Below are positions 33,546 through 42,550 of a DNA stretch of 64,000 nucleotides, piece by piece; positions within the stretch are counted from its first letter, which is position 1; every line of letters starts with the position of its first letter. The position numbers and the translations under genes were made by a program. Source of the stretch: an uncultured Christensenella sp. (GTDB taxonomy: Bacteria; Bacillota; Clostridia; Christensenellales; Borkfalkiaceae); NCBI GenBank assembly GCA_910586245.1, contig CAJUFY010000001.1, positions 186,001 through 250,000 on the forward strand, read 5' to 3'. Below the pieces are notes generated by a model. That model saw only the letters and a program-made list of their open reading frames with translations. It made no database searches and was not told where the DNA came from.

Positions 33546-35993
33546 TTAGTCTTCCAGTTCGCGGTACTTCATCGCAAACACTTCTTTCGCCGTCCATTTT
33601 ACGCCTTTCAGCGTTCTGCCGCGGGTACTCGTGGCGTCGATCGGAATATCTTCCGTCGAAATTTCCGTCATCGTCCCGTCGTCTTTTACCACGGCAAGCA
33701 TGTAAGGGATGGTCACGTAGTCCGCAAACACGACTTTTTCGCCTTTGAGCGACGTAATCTGCACGCCCTTGCGGTACCGCGGAAGCGGATCGATCTGCGC
33801 GGCGATCACGCGTTTGAATCGCCCGCCCGAAGTTGCCAGCGCAATTTCGCCCTCGCCGTCGATCTGGGAAGCGAACAACACGTTGTCGTCCTCTTTCAGA
33901 TTGATTCCTTTCACGCCGCCCGCGATTCTGCCCTGAATCGGAATATCGTCCTTGCGCGCGTTCAGGCACATGCCGCCCTCCGTAACGAAGAACACGGTTA
34001 CGCCCTCGTCGCTGCCCGCGTCGGGCTGGACGGCGAGTACGCTGTCGCCGTCGTTTAAACGGATTCCGGGAAAGCTCGTCTTATTGACGTCGTATTCCTC
34101 CCACGCGGTTTTTTTCAACATGCCCTTGCGGGTAATGAACAGCAGATTCCCTTCGGTAATGCCCGCACGGAACAGCGCGACGGGAACTTCTTTTTTATCC
34201 GCGTCTTCGAAAAATTCTTTGAGCGCAAATCCGCTGTCGCCGAATTTACAGGAAAGCTCCTCCGCGTAAATCTTATAGCAGTTGCCCCTGTCGGTAAACA
34301 CGAGCACCTGTTCGTCCGATTGCATGCGCGCGCTGTGCACCACGACCTGATTGCGTTTGGATTTTTCGCTCACGACCTTGTTGGAAAGGTTGTAGTTCTT
34401 TTCCGAAACGCACTTCAGTTTTCCGTCCGCCGTAATGCAGACGAGACTTGCCACGCCGGGCGCGCGGATATCGGCGCGTTCCGCGTCCGCCTCTTCGGGC
34501 GTAAATACCAAAACGCTCTTGCGGGGCGTTTTGTATTTCTTTTTGATTTCCAACAATTCGTCGCGCACGACGTTGCTCAAAAGTTTTGCGCTGTTAACGA
34601 TTGCGGTTAGTTTTTCAATGAGTTCGCGGAGCGCCTTCAGTTCCTCTTCCAGCTTGAAAATTTCAAGTTTGGTCAGGCGGGCGAGCCGCAAATCGAGAAT
34701 CGCCTGCGCCTGCTTTTCGCTCAGTTCGAAGCGCGCGCGCAGTTTTTCGCGTGCGTCCGCAGTGGAATCCGCGCCTTTGATGATCTTGATTACTTCGTCG
34801 ATGTTGCGCACGGCGATAATCAGACCTTCCAGAATATGGCAGCGTTCTTTCGCCTGATTGAGGTCGAATTTGGTGCGGCGGAGCACGACGTCCTTCTGGT
34901 GCGCCGTATAATGCTTGATGATGTCCATAAGCCCCATCAGCATCGGCTTGCCGTTCGTGATCGCAACCATATTCATACCGAACGTCACTTCGAGATCGGA
35001 ATACTTGTACAGTATTTTTAAAATTTTGGGAATATCCGCATCGCCCTTTACTTCGATCACGGCGCGCATACCGACGCGGTCGCTCTCGTCGCTCACTTTG
35101 CAAACCGCGGCAAGATCCTCTTTCTTTTCTTCGCGCAACTCCGCAATCTTACGCAGCAAGGACGCTTTGTTGACCTGATAGGGAAGCTCGGTGATCACGA
35201 TATTTTTGCGGTCGCCGTTTTCCGATTCCTCCACGCGGATCTTCGCGCGGAGCGTAATCTTCCCCTTGCCCGTTTTATACGCCTGATTGAGCTCGTTTGC
35301 GATGATAAATCCCCCCGTCGGGAAATCGGGCGCGGGAATGTAACGCAGCATATCGTTTAAACGGATATGCGGGTTATCGAGATACGCGACGATGCCGTCG
35401 ATCGTTTCGGCAAGATTGTGGGGCGGGATGTTGGTCGCAAGCCCGACCGCGATACCCGAAGCGCCGTTCACGAGCAGGTTGGGAAACCTGCCGGGCAGCA
35501 ATTCGGGCTCTTTAAGCGAATCGTCGAAGTTGAGCGCAAACGGCACGGTGTTTTTATCCAGATCGCGCAACAGTTCGAGCGCGAGCGGTTCCAGCCTCGC
35601 TTCGGTATAACGCATGGCGGCGGCGGGATCGCCGTCCACCGAGCCGAAATTGCCGTGCCCGTTGACGAGCGTTCTGCCCATGTTGAATTCCTGCGCCATA
35701 CGCACCATTGCGTCGTAAACGGAGGAATCGCCGTGCGGATGATACTTACCCATGCAGTCGCCGACGATACGCGCCGACTTTTTGTGCGGTTTATCGGGGA
35801 AAAGCCCCATTTCGTGCATCGTATAAAGAATACGGCGCTGCACGGGCTTCAATCCGTCTTCCACGCGGGGCAGCGCGCGATCTAAAATGACGAACTCCGC
35901 GTAGGGCAGCATCGCCGCGGGAAGCACTTCTTCGAGCGGCGTTACGAACAGATTGCCCTTCGGCTCTTCTTTGGGGATTTCATTCTTCTTCAT
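33546..35993 (-). CDS. parC: DNA topoisomerase IV subunit A (ParC)
   Basis: The 815-residue type IIA topoisomerase A subunit cuts and rejoins DNA during decatenation. After a 26-residue extension, YAEFVILDRALPRVEDGLKP leads into QRRILYTMHEMG, ARIVGDCMGKYHPHGD (the quinolone-resistance region) and AMRYTEARLEPL, where Tyr is catalytic. The C-terminal beta-pinwheel is present, but I do not see the QRRGGKG-type GyrA box, which favours ParC over GyrA. It overlaps parE by 14 bases. A gyrase A identity cannot be fully excluded without the rest of the genome. Confidence 0.85.
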   Translation of the reverse strand: MKKNEIPKEEPKGNLFVTPLEEVLPAAMLPYAEFVILDRALPRVEDGLKPVQRRILYTMHEMGLFPDKPHKKSARIVGDCMGKYHPHGDSSVYDAMVRMAQEFNMGRTLVNGHGNFGSVDGDPAAAMRYTEARLEPLALELLRDLDKNTVPFALNFDDSLKEPELLPGRFPNLLVNGASGIAVGLATNIPPHNLAETIDGIVAYLDNPHIRLNDMLRYIPAPDFPTGGFIIANELNQAYKTGKGKITLRAKIRVEESENGDRKNIVITELPYQVNKASLLRKIAELREEKKEDLAAVCKVSDESDRVGMRAVIEVKGDADIPKILKILYKYSDLEVTFGMNMVAITNGKPMLMGLMDIIKHYTAHQKDVVLRRTKFDLNQAKERCHILEGLIIAVRNIDEVIKIIKGADSTADAREKLRARFELSEKQAQAILDLRLARLTKLEIFKLEEELKALRELIEKLTAIVNSAKLLSNVVRDELLEIKKKYKTPRKSVLVFTPEEADAERADIRAPGVASLVCITADGKLKCVSEKNYNLSNKVVSEKSKRNQVVVHSARMQSDEQVLVFTDRGNCYKIYAEELSCKFGDSGFALKEFFEDADKKEVPVALFRAGITEGNLLFITRKGMLKKTAWEEYDVNKTSFPGIRLNDGDSVLAVQPDAGSDEGVTVFFVTEGGMCLNARKDDIPIQGRIAGGVKGINLKEDDNVLFASQIDGEGEIALATSGGRFKRVIAAQIDPLPRYRKGVQITSLKGEKVVFADYVTIPYMLAVVKDDGTMTEISTEDIPIDATSTRGRTLKGVKWTAKEVFAMKYRELED

Positions 35994-38049
35994 CGCCGCC
36001 CGCCTCCTTCTTGAATTTAACTCTGCTCAAAAACGCGTCTTCTTTGTTGAAATTCGCGTTTCGGCTCAAAAACTCTTTTCTCCCCTCCACGCGGTCGCCC
36101 ATGAGGGTGGTAATCATATTTTCCGCGGCGACGGCGTCTTCGATGGTGACCTGCGTCAGATTGCGCCGCGCGGGATCCATCGTCGTTTTCCAGAGCTGTT
36201 CGGCGCTCATTTCCCCCAGCCCTTTGTAGCGCTGAATCAGATAACCGCGCCCCACTTTTTCGATTTTCTGCTGCAGCTCGGCTTCGTCGTAAGCGTATTC
36301 TTCCACGCTGCCGTTCTGCTTGTACACTTTATAGAGGGGCGGCATTCCGATGTACACGTGCCCCGCGTTCACGAGCGGGCGCATGTAACGGAAGAAAAAC
36401 GTAAGCAGGATACAGCGGATGTGGAATCCGTCCTGATCCGCATCCGAAAGAATGATGACTTTGTGGTAATTGATTTTATCCAGATTGAAATCGTTCCCGA
36501 TTCCCGCGCCGAGCGCGGAAATCATTGTACGGATTTCCTCGTTGGCAAGCACCTGATCAAGCCGCTTCTTTTCCACGTTGAGCGGTTTGCCGCGCAGGGG
36601 AAGAATGGACTGGAACTGACGCACCCGCGCCTGTTTCGCCGTGCCGCCCGCCGAATCGCCCTCTACGATAAACAGCTCGTTCTGTTCGGCTTTTTTGCCC
36701 GAACAAGCGGCAAGCTTCCCGACGAGCGTCAGCGAATCGATGCTGTTCTTTGCACGCGCCGTTTCTTTCGCCTGCCGCGCCGCAATTCGCACGCGCGCCG
36801 CGTTCTGCGCCTTCTTTAAAATTTCTTCGAATACTTTTTTATTGTCGGGATTCGCGGCAAGCTGACGCATGCCGTCCGCCACGGTGCTTTCCACGGGCAT
36901 GCGCGCTTCGGGATTGCCGAGCTTGGTTTTGGTCTGCCCTTCGAACTGCACGTTCTTCATCTTGATCGAAAGTACCGCCGTAAGCCCTTCGCGGAAGTCG
37001 TCGCCGAGGAAGTTGGGATCTTTGTCTTTGAGAATTTTGTTTTCCCGCGCATAGTCGTTGAGCATGCGCGTGAGCCCCGCGCGGAAACCCATTTCGTGAA
37101 ATCCGCCTTCGGGCGTGGGAATGTTATTCACGAACGAGAATAAATTTTCGGAATATTCGCCCGTATGCTGAATGGCGAACTCGATCAGAATCCCGTCCTT
37201 TTCCGCGGTATGGTAGAGCGGATTCGAATAGAGCTTGTACTTCCCTTCGTTCAGATATTTCGCAAAATCGGAAATGCCGCCCTCGTAGCAATAGGATACG
37301 GAATAAGGTTTGGTCGCGCCCTCCAGATCGAGCTGCAACGTTTCGTCCACGTCCGATTCGGCGCGTTCGAGGTACTCGTTCATGGTAATGCGTTCGTCGG
37401 TCAGCGTGATCTTGAGCCCGCGGTTCAAAAACGCAAGCTCGTTCAAACGGTGCTGAACGGTCGAAAGCTGATAATTCGTGTTGGTGAACACCGCGTCGTC
37501 CGGCATGAAATGGACGAACGTGCCGTGTTTATCGGTGGGGCGTTTTACGTCGGCAAGCGGCGCGTCGGGCACGCCCGATTCGTACTTGTTCTTCTTTTCG
37601 TTAAAATAGGAGCGGAAGCTCATCTCCCAGGTCTTGCCCTCTTTGCAGACGCGCACTTTCAACCACTTCGAAAGCGCGTTGGTCACCGAAGCGCCCACGC
37701 CATGCAATCCACCCGAAAAAGAATAATTGTTTTCGTTGAATTTTCCGCCCGCATGCAGTTGCGTGAAAACGACCTGCACGCCCGAAACTTTGGTTTTGGG
37801 GTGGATATCCGTGGGAATGCCGCGCCCGTTGTCTTCGACCGAAACGCTCCCGTCCTTATAAATACGCACGTCGATTTGATCGGCGTGACCGTTCGCGGCT
37901 TCGTCGATCGAGTTATCGACGATTTCCCACAGAATGTGGTGAAGCCCCTTCGTCCCCGTAGAACCGATGTACATTCCGGGGCGGAGGCGCACCGCGTCCA
38001 ACCCTTCGAGAATGGTAAGATCGCCCGCGTTGTAATGCTGCTCTTTCAT
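35980..38049 (-). CDS. parE: DNA topoisomerase IV subunit B (ParE)
   Basis: The 689-residue GHKL ATPase subunit powers strand passage. The start is set at 38049 (MKEQHYNAGDLTILEGL) with GAGG upstream; the longer in-frame start lies inside the promoter. Motifs are GMYIGSTGTKGLHHILWEIV, DNSIDEAANG (ATP-binding), EDNGRGIPTDIHPKTK, GGLHGVGASVTNALS, and the TOPRIM domain with FIVEGDSAGG and ILSDADQDGFHI. It is the first gene of the parE-parC operon. Confidence 0.88.
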   Translation of the reverse strand: MKEQHYNAGDLTILEGLDAVRLRPGMYIGSTGTKGLHHILWEIVDNSIDEAANGHADQIDVRIYKDGSVSVEDNGRGIPTDIHPKTKVSGVQVVFTQLHAGGKFNENNYSFSGGLHGVGASVTNALSKWLKVRVCKEGKTWEMSFRSYFNEKKNKYESGVPDAPLADVKRPTDKHGTFVHFMPDDAVFTNTNYQLSTVQHRLNELAFLNRGLKITLTDERITMNEYLERAESDVDETLQLDLEGATKPYSVSYCYEGGISDFAKYLNEGKYKLYSNPLYHTAEKDGILIEFAIQHTGEYSENLFSFVNNIPTPEGGFHEMGFRAGLTRMLNDYARENKILKDKDPNFLGDDFREGLTAVLSIKMKNVQFEGQTKTKLGNPEARMPVESTVADGMRQLAANPDNKKVFEEILKKAQNAARVRIAARQAKETARAKNSIDSLTLVGKLAACSGKKAEQNELFIVEGDSAGGTAKQARVRQFQSILPLRGKPLNVEKKRLDQVLANEEIRTMISALGAGIGNDFNLDKINYHKVIILSDADQDGFHIRCILLTFFFRYMRPLVNAGHVYIGMPPLYKVYKQNGSVEEYAYDEAELQQKIEKVGRGYLIQRYKGLGEMSAEQLWKTTMDPARRNLTQVTIEDAVAAENMITTLMGDRVEGRKEFLSRNANFNKEDAFLSRVKFKKEAGGDEEE

Positions 38050-38083
38050 GCGTACCTCAAAACATAGACAGTATTTCCAAAAA

Positions 38084-38112
38084 ATTATAGCACGATTTGT
38101 TGTTTTTGGCAA
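38084..38112 (-). promoter_or_regulatory. promoter of parE-parC
   Basis: TTGCCA (38112-38107), a 17-base spacer and TATAAT (38089-38084), with a leader of about 28 bases to the ATG at 38049. Confidence 0.8.
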
Positions 38113-38155
38113 CCGATTTTAAAAAATTCAAAAAAGCGCGGCGCCGATAAAATAA

Positions 38156-38183
38156 GAAAAACCGATCCGCAAAGATCGGTTTT
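38156..38183 (-). terminator. terminator after the 129-residue gene of the rpsU operon
   Basis: AAAAACCGATC, loop CGCAAA, GATCGGTTTTT. The perfect stem has A/T runs on both sides and lies 21 bases past the stop at 38204. Confidence 0.85.
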
Positions 38184-38203
38184 TCAATCGCATGGAATGG
38201 ATT

Positions 38204-38593
38204 TCAACGGCCTTTCAATTCGAACTCGTATTCGCGTTTAAAGCGTTCGAGCGCCTGCAAATACCGCTCGGAAAGTTCGAGGGTATAGCGCTGTTTTTCG
38301 GAATAACTGAGCGTCGCGTAATATTCGCGGTCGGTCAGCCGCCCGATCGCGTTGGAAACTTCGCCCTCGGCAAGCAGCATGTCGCGCACTTTCAGGTAAA
38401 AATCGTCGGGCGTTTCGCCCCGTATCTGCGTAGAAACTTTTTCGGCAAAATACCGCTCCATTTTGCTTTCGTTGATTCCCTGCTCCTTTGCGTGGGATCG
38501 GCTGGAAGAGAGCTCTTCCTCGCACTGTTCCCAGAAGCCCTTTTTCATGCGCTTTTTTGCCTCTTTTGCAAGCATTTTCAACGTGCGTTCCAT
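38204..38593 (-). CDS. uncharacterised 129-residue helical protein downstream of rpsU
   Basis: The protein is predicted to be almost entirely helical and highly charged, with no membrane segment. It begins with a basic helix (LAKEAKKRMKKGFWEQCEEE), contains DREYYATLSYSEKQRYTLEL and ends with a Glu/Lys/Phe-rich helix (LERFKREYEFELKGR). I do not recognise the family. It is not YqeY, which often follows rpsU in Firmicutes. A hairpin at 38626-38650 separates it from rpsU, so it may be expressed at a fraction of the rpsU level. The start at 38593 has AAGGAG upstream. It could be RNA- or ribosome-associated, judging only from charge and context. Confidence 0.7.
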   Translation of the reverse strand: MERTLKMLAKEAKKRMKKGFWEQCEEELSSSRSHAKEQGINESKMERYFAEKVSTQIRGETPDDFYLKVRDMLLAEGEVSNAIGRLTDREYYATLSYSEKQRYTLELSERYLQALERFKREYEFELKGR

Positions 38594-38625
38594 GGTTGCT
38601 CCTTATAAAATTCGACAAAATTTGC

Positions 38626-38650
38626 ACAAAAAATCCGTAACGGTTCGTTA
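38626..38650 (-). terminator. terminator or attenuator between rpsU and the next gene
   Basis: AATCCGTAACG, loop GTT, CGTTACGGATT. On the minus strand the stem is followed by TTTTTTG, a good termination signal directly after rpsU. Confidence 0.8.
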
Positions 38651-38661
38651 CGGATTCTTCT

Positions 38662-38838
38662 TTAGTTTCTGCTTCTTTTTCTTGCGGCTTCCGCTTTCTT
38701 TCTCTTCTTCACGGAAGGCTTTTCGTAAAATTCCTTCTTGCGAAGGTCGCCGATGATCCCGTCGCGCGAACACTTTCTTTTAAAGCGGCGAAGCGCGCTT
38801 TCCAGATTTTCGGTCTCTCCTACACGAATCGTAGACAT
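38662..38838 (-). CDS. rpsU: 30S ribosomal protein S21
   Basis: The 58-residue S21 is a small basic protein of the 30S subunit that helps mRNA base-pair with 16S rRNA. The start is set at 38838 (MSTIRVGETENLESALRRFK), with AAGGAGGG upstream; the longer start at 38865 reads through the ribosome-binding site. CSRDGIIGDLRKKEFYEKPS is conserved, followed by the usual basic tail. Confidence 0.97.
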   Translation of the reverse strand: MSTIRVGETENLESALRRFKRKCSRDGIIGDLRKKEFYEKPSVKKRKKAEAARKRSRN

Positions 38839-38886
38839 ATTCTCAACCCTCCTTCGCCGAAGCACTTACTTTTCATTTACCGACTT

Positions 38887-38915
38887 ATTATAGCAAAACC
38901 GCCCTGCGCTGTCAA
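38887..38915 (-). promoter_or_regulatory. promoter of rpsU
   Basis: TTGACA (38915-38910), a 17-base spacer and TATAAT (38892-38887): a full consensus match. The -35 box lies in the loop side of the upstream terminator hairpin. Confidence 0.85.
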
Positions 38916-38932
38916 CGCATTTGCGGGCGGTT
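38895..38932 (-). terminator. terminator of the isomerase gene, overlapping the rpsU promoter
   Basis: AACCGCCC (38897-38904) pairs with GGGCGGTT (38925-38932), with extra inner G-C pairs. On the minus strand the stem ends in TTTTG. It lies about 30 bases past the stop at 38962. Confidence 0.65.
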
Positions 38933-38961
38933 GCGGATATTTTATTTCTGTTTTTTCAAGT

Positions 38962-39750
38962 TTAAGAATAACGGTACGCCTTTTCCGCAAGAAATTCGTA
39001 AGCGGTTTTCAGCTCGCCCAGATCGCCGTAATCTTTGGCGTAGCTTTCGAGCAGCACGCAACCCGTAAAGCCCGCGTCGCGCAGACGGGAAAACAGCCGA
39101 TCGAAATCGAACGCGCCCCGCCCAGGCAGGCACATTTTGCCCTCCGCCGTCAAGTCGCTCACGTGCACGTGGGAAATACTTCCGCACATTTCATTCAGAT
39201 AGTCCTGATAATCGAATCCCGAAATGCGCGCCTGTTTGACGTCGAGCGTCCCCTTTAAATTCGGGCAAAATTCTTTTAACGCCCGAAAGATCCCGGGGCG
39301 GTTGTAAAACGCCCACTCCACGTTTTCGAACGAAAGCTGTACCCCGAACTTCGCGCAAAATTCCGCGATCCGCGCGGTCGCCGCGCCCGTTCTTTGCATA
39401 TCTTCCGAAAAGGTGCGTTTGATGCGGGCAAGCCCGTGAAACGTATAATAGTTTGCGCCGAGCACTCGTGCCGAACGCATCGTCTTTTCAAGATACGCGA
39501 ACGCGTCCGCCCGCACGCGCGGGTGCGCGCTGTACAGCTGCGGCTCGAACTGCGTGTTCAGCACGTGTACGGAGTTGATATGCACGTTCCCCTTGCGCGC
39601 GGCAAGCTCTTTGGCAAAACGCGGCTCGTATTCGCAGAAAGAGGTCAAAAACACTTCCGCTTCGCCCACGCCCCACTCATGAAAAAGCGGAAGCGCGTCT
39701 TCGTTTAAAACGCGCTGAAACAGCGACGCGGTCGAAATTCCCGCCGTCAT
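38962..39750 (-). CDS. sugar phosphate isomerase/epimerase (xylose isomerase-like TIM barrel)
   Basis: The 262-residue protein belongs to the AP-endonuclease-2/xylose-isomerase-like family. Metal-site residues are seen in VHINSVHVL, YYTFHGLA, LSFENVEWAFYNRPG (Glu), GTLDVKQARI (Asp) and SISHVHVSDL, with a final VLLESYAKD (Glu). The substrate cannot be told from sequence; members isomerise or epimerise sugars such as tagatose, inosose or hydroxypyruvate. It follows the ArsR-like regulator by 15 bases with AGGAG before the start, so the two probably form one sugar-responsive unit. Confidence 0.85.
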   Translation of the reverse strand: MTAGISTASLFQRVLNEDALPLFHEWGVGEAEVFLTSFCEYEPRFAKELAARKGNVHINSVHVLNTQFEPQLYSAHPRVRADAFAYLEKTMRSARVLGANYYTFHGLARIKRTFSEDMQRTGAATARIAEFCAKFGVQLSFENVEWAFYNRPGIFRALKEFCPNLKGTLDVKQARISGFDYQDYLNEMCGSISHVHVSDLTAEGKMCLPGRGAFDFDRLFSRLRDAGFTGCVLLESYAKDYGDLGELKTAYEFLAEKAYRYS

Positions 39751-39765
39751 ACCTTTCTCCTGAAC

Positions 39766-40677
39766 TTATTTGCACACTTGATTACAGACGATTCCCTCGT
39801 CGAAGTCGCCGAATCCTTTCCCGAACAGAGTAACGCCGCCGCAATGCTGCGCGTCCTTGGGCACCGAAATGCGAAAGCGGATCTGTTTGCCCGCGTCTAC
39901 GCCGAGATCGGAAAGTTTGGTATCCGAAGTTTTAAACCCGCCGATGAAACTGCCCTCTTTGTTCACGACCACGAGAATCTTTTTCCCGTATTGGCCGAGA
40001 TTGCCGTACCACCACGGCGGATTGCAGGTACCCGAGCGGTCGTTGAACTCGCCCACGCTCGTATAAAACCCGAGATCGTGCCCGTTGACCGAAAAATAAA
40101 TATCGCTGGGATAATACGCCGAATAACCGGGCGCTTCGGAAGCGAGCTCCATCGAAAACTGCAATTCAAGCAGTTCGGAAGCGTCGGTCAGATAGTTGGG
40201 AACCAGATATTCCACGAACCCGCTCCCCAGCCACAGAATGCCCGCCCCCACCCGTTCGGGATAAGAGAAGCAGGCGGGATCGTCGAAATTGCCGATCACG
40301 CGTTCCCGCGTCGCCATGCCGCACGTCGGTTTCACGTCGTAATCGACGTAATGCCCGATGTCGATGTGCGCAGATTCCACCCTGCCTTCCGTCTGCGGCT
40401 GGCTCATAAAATCGATAATGATTTTATCGGTCGAAAGATTGCAGATCTTCTGCGTGCCGCGCACGCCCGAAGCCGTCGTAATTTTGATCAAGCCCGCCGC
40501 GTGCAGTTTTTTCACGTGTGCGGTGATCGCGCCGTTGGAAACGTTGAACTTTTTTGCAAAGTATGCGAGATTGAGTTCCCCGCCCTTTAACAGCTCGTCC
40601 AGAATGCCCAGACGCACGTCCGAATCCAACGCCTCGTACAATAATTTGCCCTGTTTAAAATCCTTTAAGTAAATCAT
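39766..40677 (-). CDS. ArsR-like winged-helix regulator with large C-terminal domain
   Basis: The 303-residue protein has an N-terminal winged helix (residues about 8-80). LGILDELLKGGELNLAYFAK, then KFNVSNGAITAHVKKLHAAG gives the recognition helix, followed by a wing. The remaining 210 residues are beta-rich (CFSYPERVGAGILWLGSGFV, YPSDIYFSVNGHDLGFY) and likely bind a ligand; I do not recognise the fold. ArsR proteins normally lack such a domain, so it may sense a sugar or polyol related to the substrate of the adjacent isomerase. A strong promoter lies upstream and autoregulation is plausible. Confidence 0.8.
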   Translation of the reverse strand: MIYLKDFKQGKLLYEALDSDVRLGILDELLKGGELNLAYFAKKFNVSNGAITAHVKKLHAAGLIKITTASGVRGTQKICNLSTDKIIIDFMSQPQTEGRVESAHIDIGHYVDYDVKPTCGMATRERVIGNFDDPACFSYPERVGAGILWLGSGFVEYLVPNYLTDASELLELQFSMELASEAPGYSAYYPSDIYFSVNGHDLGFYTSVGEFNDRSGTCNPPWWYGNLGQYGKKILVVVNKEGSFIGGFKTSDTKLSDLGVDAGKQIRFRISVPKDAQHCGGVTLFGKGFGDFDEGIVCNQVCK

Positions 40678-40702
40678 AATATATTACTCCGCCCCGAGCA
40701 AC

Positions 40703-40732
40703 ATTATACTCTCAACGCGGGGAAAAAGTCAA
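40703..40732 (-). promoter_or_regulatory. promoter of the ArsR-like regulator and isomerase
   Basis: TTGACT (40732-40727), an 18-base spacer and TATAAT (40708-40703), about 20 bases upstream of the likely leader; GGAG precedes the ATG at 40677. Confidence 0.75.
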
Positions 40733-40784
40733 TCGAAAAAACGAATATTTCATGTTTATATAAAATATTTACAATCAAACACAA

Positions 40785-40810
40785 AAAAGCCGCTCCGTCA
40801 AGAGCGGCTT
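40785..40810 (-). terminator. terminator of the phosphohexose mutase gene
   Basis: AAAGCCGCTC, loop CGTCAA, GAGCGGCTTT. On the minus strand the stem runs into TTTTTTG. It starts inside the last bases near the stop at 40818. Confidence 0.85.
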
Positions 40811-40817
40811 TCCCGAA

Positions 40818-42536
40818 TTATTTTTTTACGCGTTCGAGCAGCGCGTTCACGTCTTTCTGCGCCGCTTGCAGCGCCGCTTCGGCGCCCGCTTCGTCCTTTG
40901 CTTTGATCGAGTAATAAATCTTTAATTTCGGTTCGGTGCCCGAGGGGCGCACGCAGATGAACGATCCGCCCGCCAGTTCGTAATACACGCAGTTGCATTT
41001 GGGAATATCGAGCGGCTCTGCCGTTCCGTCCGCGCTTCTTCTCAAAGACGCGGAATAGTCGCGCACCGCTTCCACCGCGAACGAACCGAACGCTTCCACG
41101 CGCACCGTTTTCAGCGCGTCCACCACGGCGTTCATCTCTTTCATGGCGTTGAGACCCGCATACTGAATGGAAACGTTCCGATCGAGCACGTAGCCGTACT
41201 TCGCGTAAATTTCCCGCAGTCTGCCGTACACCGATTTTCCGACGTACGTATAATAGCAAACCATTTCGGCGCAGAGCATCGAAGCGACGACGGCGTCCTT
41301 ATCGCGCGCGTGCGTCCCGCGCAGATACCCGCACGATTCTTCGAACCCGAACACGTATTCGTGTTTGCCGTCCCCTTCCCACTGTTTGATTTTTTCGCCG
41401 ATGAATTTGAATCCGACGGGCGTTTCGTACAGCGCGACGCCGAAGTCGTCGCAGATCGCCTTTGCCATGCCCGTCGTTACGAACGACTTGACCACCGCCG
41501 CATTCTTTGCAAGCTTGCCGTCTTCTTTCAAACGGGTCAGAATATAGTCGAGCAGCAAAATTCCCACCTGATTGCCCGAAAGCGCAATGAATTCACCGTT
41601 TTCGTCCTTTAATGCAACGCCTAAGCGGTCGGAATCGGGATCGGTGCCGAACACCACGTCCGCGTCGATTTCGTTTGCAAGCGCAATGCCAAGAGAAAGC
41701 GTTTCTTTGTATTCCGGATTGGGAACTTTCACGGTGGAAAATTCAGGATCGGGCGCCGTTTGCGCTTCCACCACCGTCACGTTGATCCCGAGTCGTTTCA
41801 AAATGCGCATGACGGGAACGTAACCCGAACCGTGCACGGGCGTATAAACGAGTTTCAGCTCTTTCCCGCACGCCTTTACCGCTTCGTCGGACAGCGTGAG
41901 TTTGGAAAGCTCCGCAAGATACGTATCGTCGGTATCGGCGGGAACGGGAACGATCAAAGCGCTGTTCTCTTCCCCCGTCACCGACAAATAATCGGTAATC
42001 TTTTCGATGAAGTTTACCACGATCGCCGTTGCCTCGGGGGACATCTGCGCGCCGTCCTCACCGTAAACTTTGTAGCCGTTGTATTCTTTGGGATTGTGCG
42101 ATGCGGTGATCATGATTCCCGCCACCGTATTCAGATAGCGCACCGCGTAAGAAAGCATCGGAACCGGATGAACGTCGCCGAACAAATACGCCTTGATTCC
42201 GTTTTTCGCGAGCACGCCCGCTGCCTTTTCGGCAAACAGACGGGAGTTTCTGCGCGTATCGTAAGAAATCACCACCCCGCGCGCCGCCGCGTCGCCGCCC
42301 AGCGTTTTCACGTATTCCGAAAGCCCCTGCGTCGCCCGCATGACGGTGCGGATATTCATCATGTTCATGCCGCAGCCGATAATGCCGCGCATGCCCGCCG
42401 TACCGAATTCCAGTTCGCCGCCGAAACGGTATTCTTTTTCTTTTTCGTCGGAAGCGATCACCTGTAATTCGGCGCGTTCCTCCGGAAGCAGTCTTTCGTC
42501 GCGAAGCCAAGCTTCGTAATTGCTCTGATAGTTCAT
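40818..42536 (-). CDS. pgcA: phosphoglucomutase/phosphomannomutase (alpha-D-phosphohexomutase)
   Basis: The 572-residue enzyme interconverts hexose 1- and 6-phosphates, supplying UDP-glucose and related precursors. The phosphoserine loop is TASHNPKEYNGYKVYG (residues about 144-159), the metal loop GTDPDSDRLGVA (about 296), the sugar loop FGFEESCGYLRGTHARDKDA (about 399) and the phosphate loop RPSGTEPKLKIYY near the C terminus. The length is close to PgcA of Bacillus. It follows two membrane-protein genes in the same direction with 14- and 2-base gaps. Confidence 0.92.
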   Translation of the reverse strand: MNYQSNYEAWLRDERLLPEERAELQVIASDEKEKEYRFGGELEFGTAGMRGIIGCGMNMMNIRTVMRATQGLSEYVKTLGGDAAARGVVISYDTRRNSRLFAEKAAGVLAKNGIKAYLFGDVHPVPMLSYAVRYLNTVAGIMITASHNPKEYNGYKVYGEDGAQMSPEATAIVVNFIEKITDYLSVTGEENSALIVPVPADTDDTYLAELSKLTLSDEAVKACGKELKLVYTPVHGSGYVPVMRILKRLGINVTVVEAQTAPDPEFSTVKVPNPEYKETLSLGIALANEIDADVVFGTDPDSDRLGVALKDENGEFIALSGNQVGILLLDYILTRLKEDGKLAKNAAVVKSFVTTGMAKAICDDFGVALYETPVGFKFIGEKIKQWEGDGKHEYVFGFEESCGYLRGTHARDKDAVVASMLCAEMVCYYTYVGKSVYGRLREIYAKYGYVLDRNVSIQYAGLNAMKEMNAVVDALKTVRVEAFGSFAVEAVRDYSASLRRSADGTAEPLDIPKCNCVYYELAGGSFICVRPSGTEPKLKIYYSIKAKDEAGAEAALQAAQKDVNALLERVKK

Positions 42537-42550
42537 TTTTTCAGCTCCTT

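Noticed and set aside
33546..38049. Possibility that the topoisomerase genes are gyrB-gyrA
   Set aside because: No GyrA box is visible in the A subunit and the parE-parC type overlap is present. Gyrase cannot be ruled out entirely without the rest of the genome.
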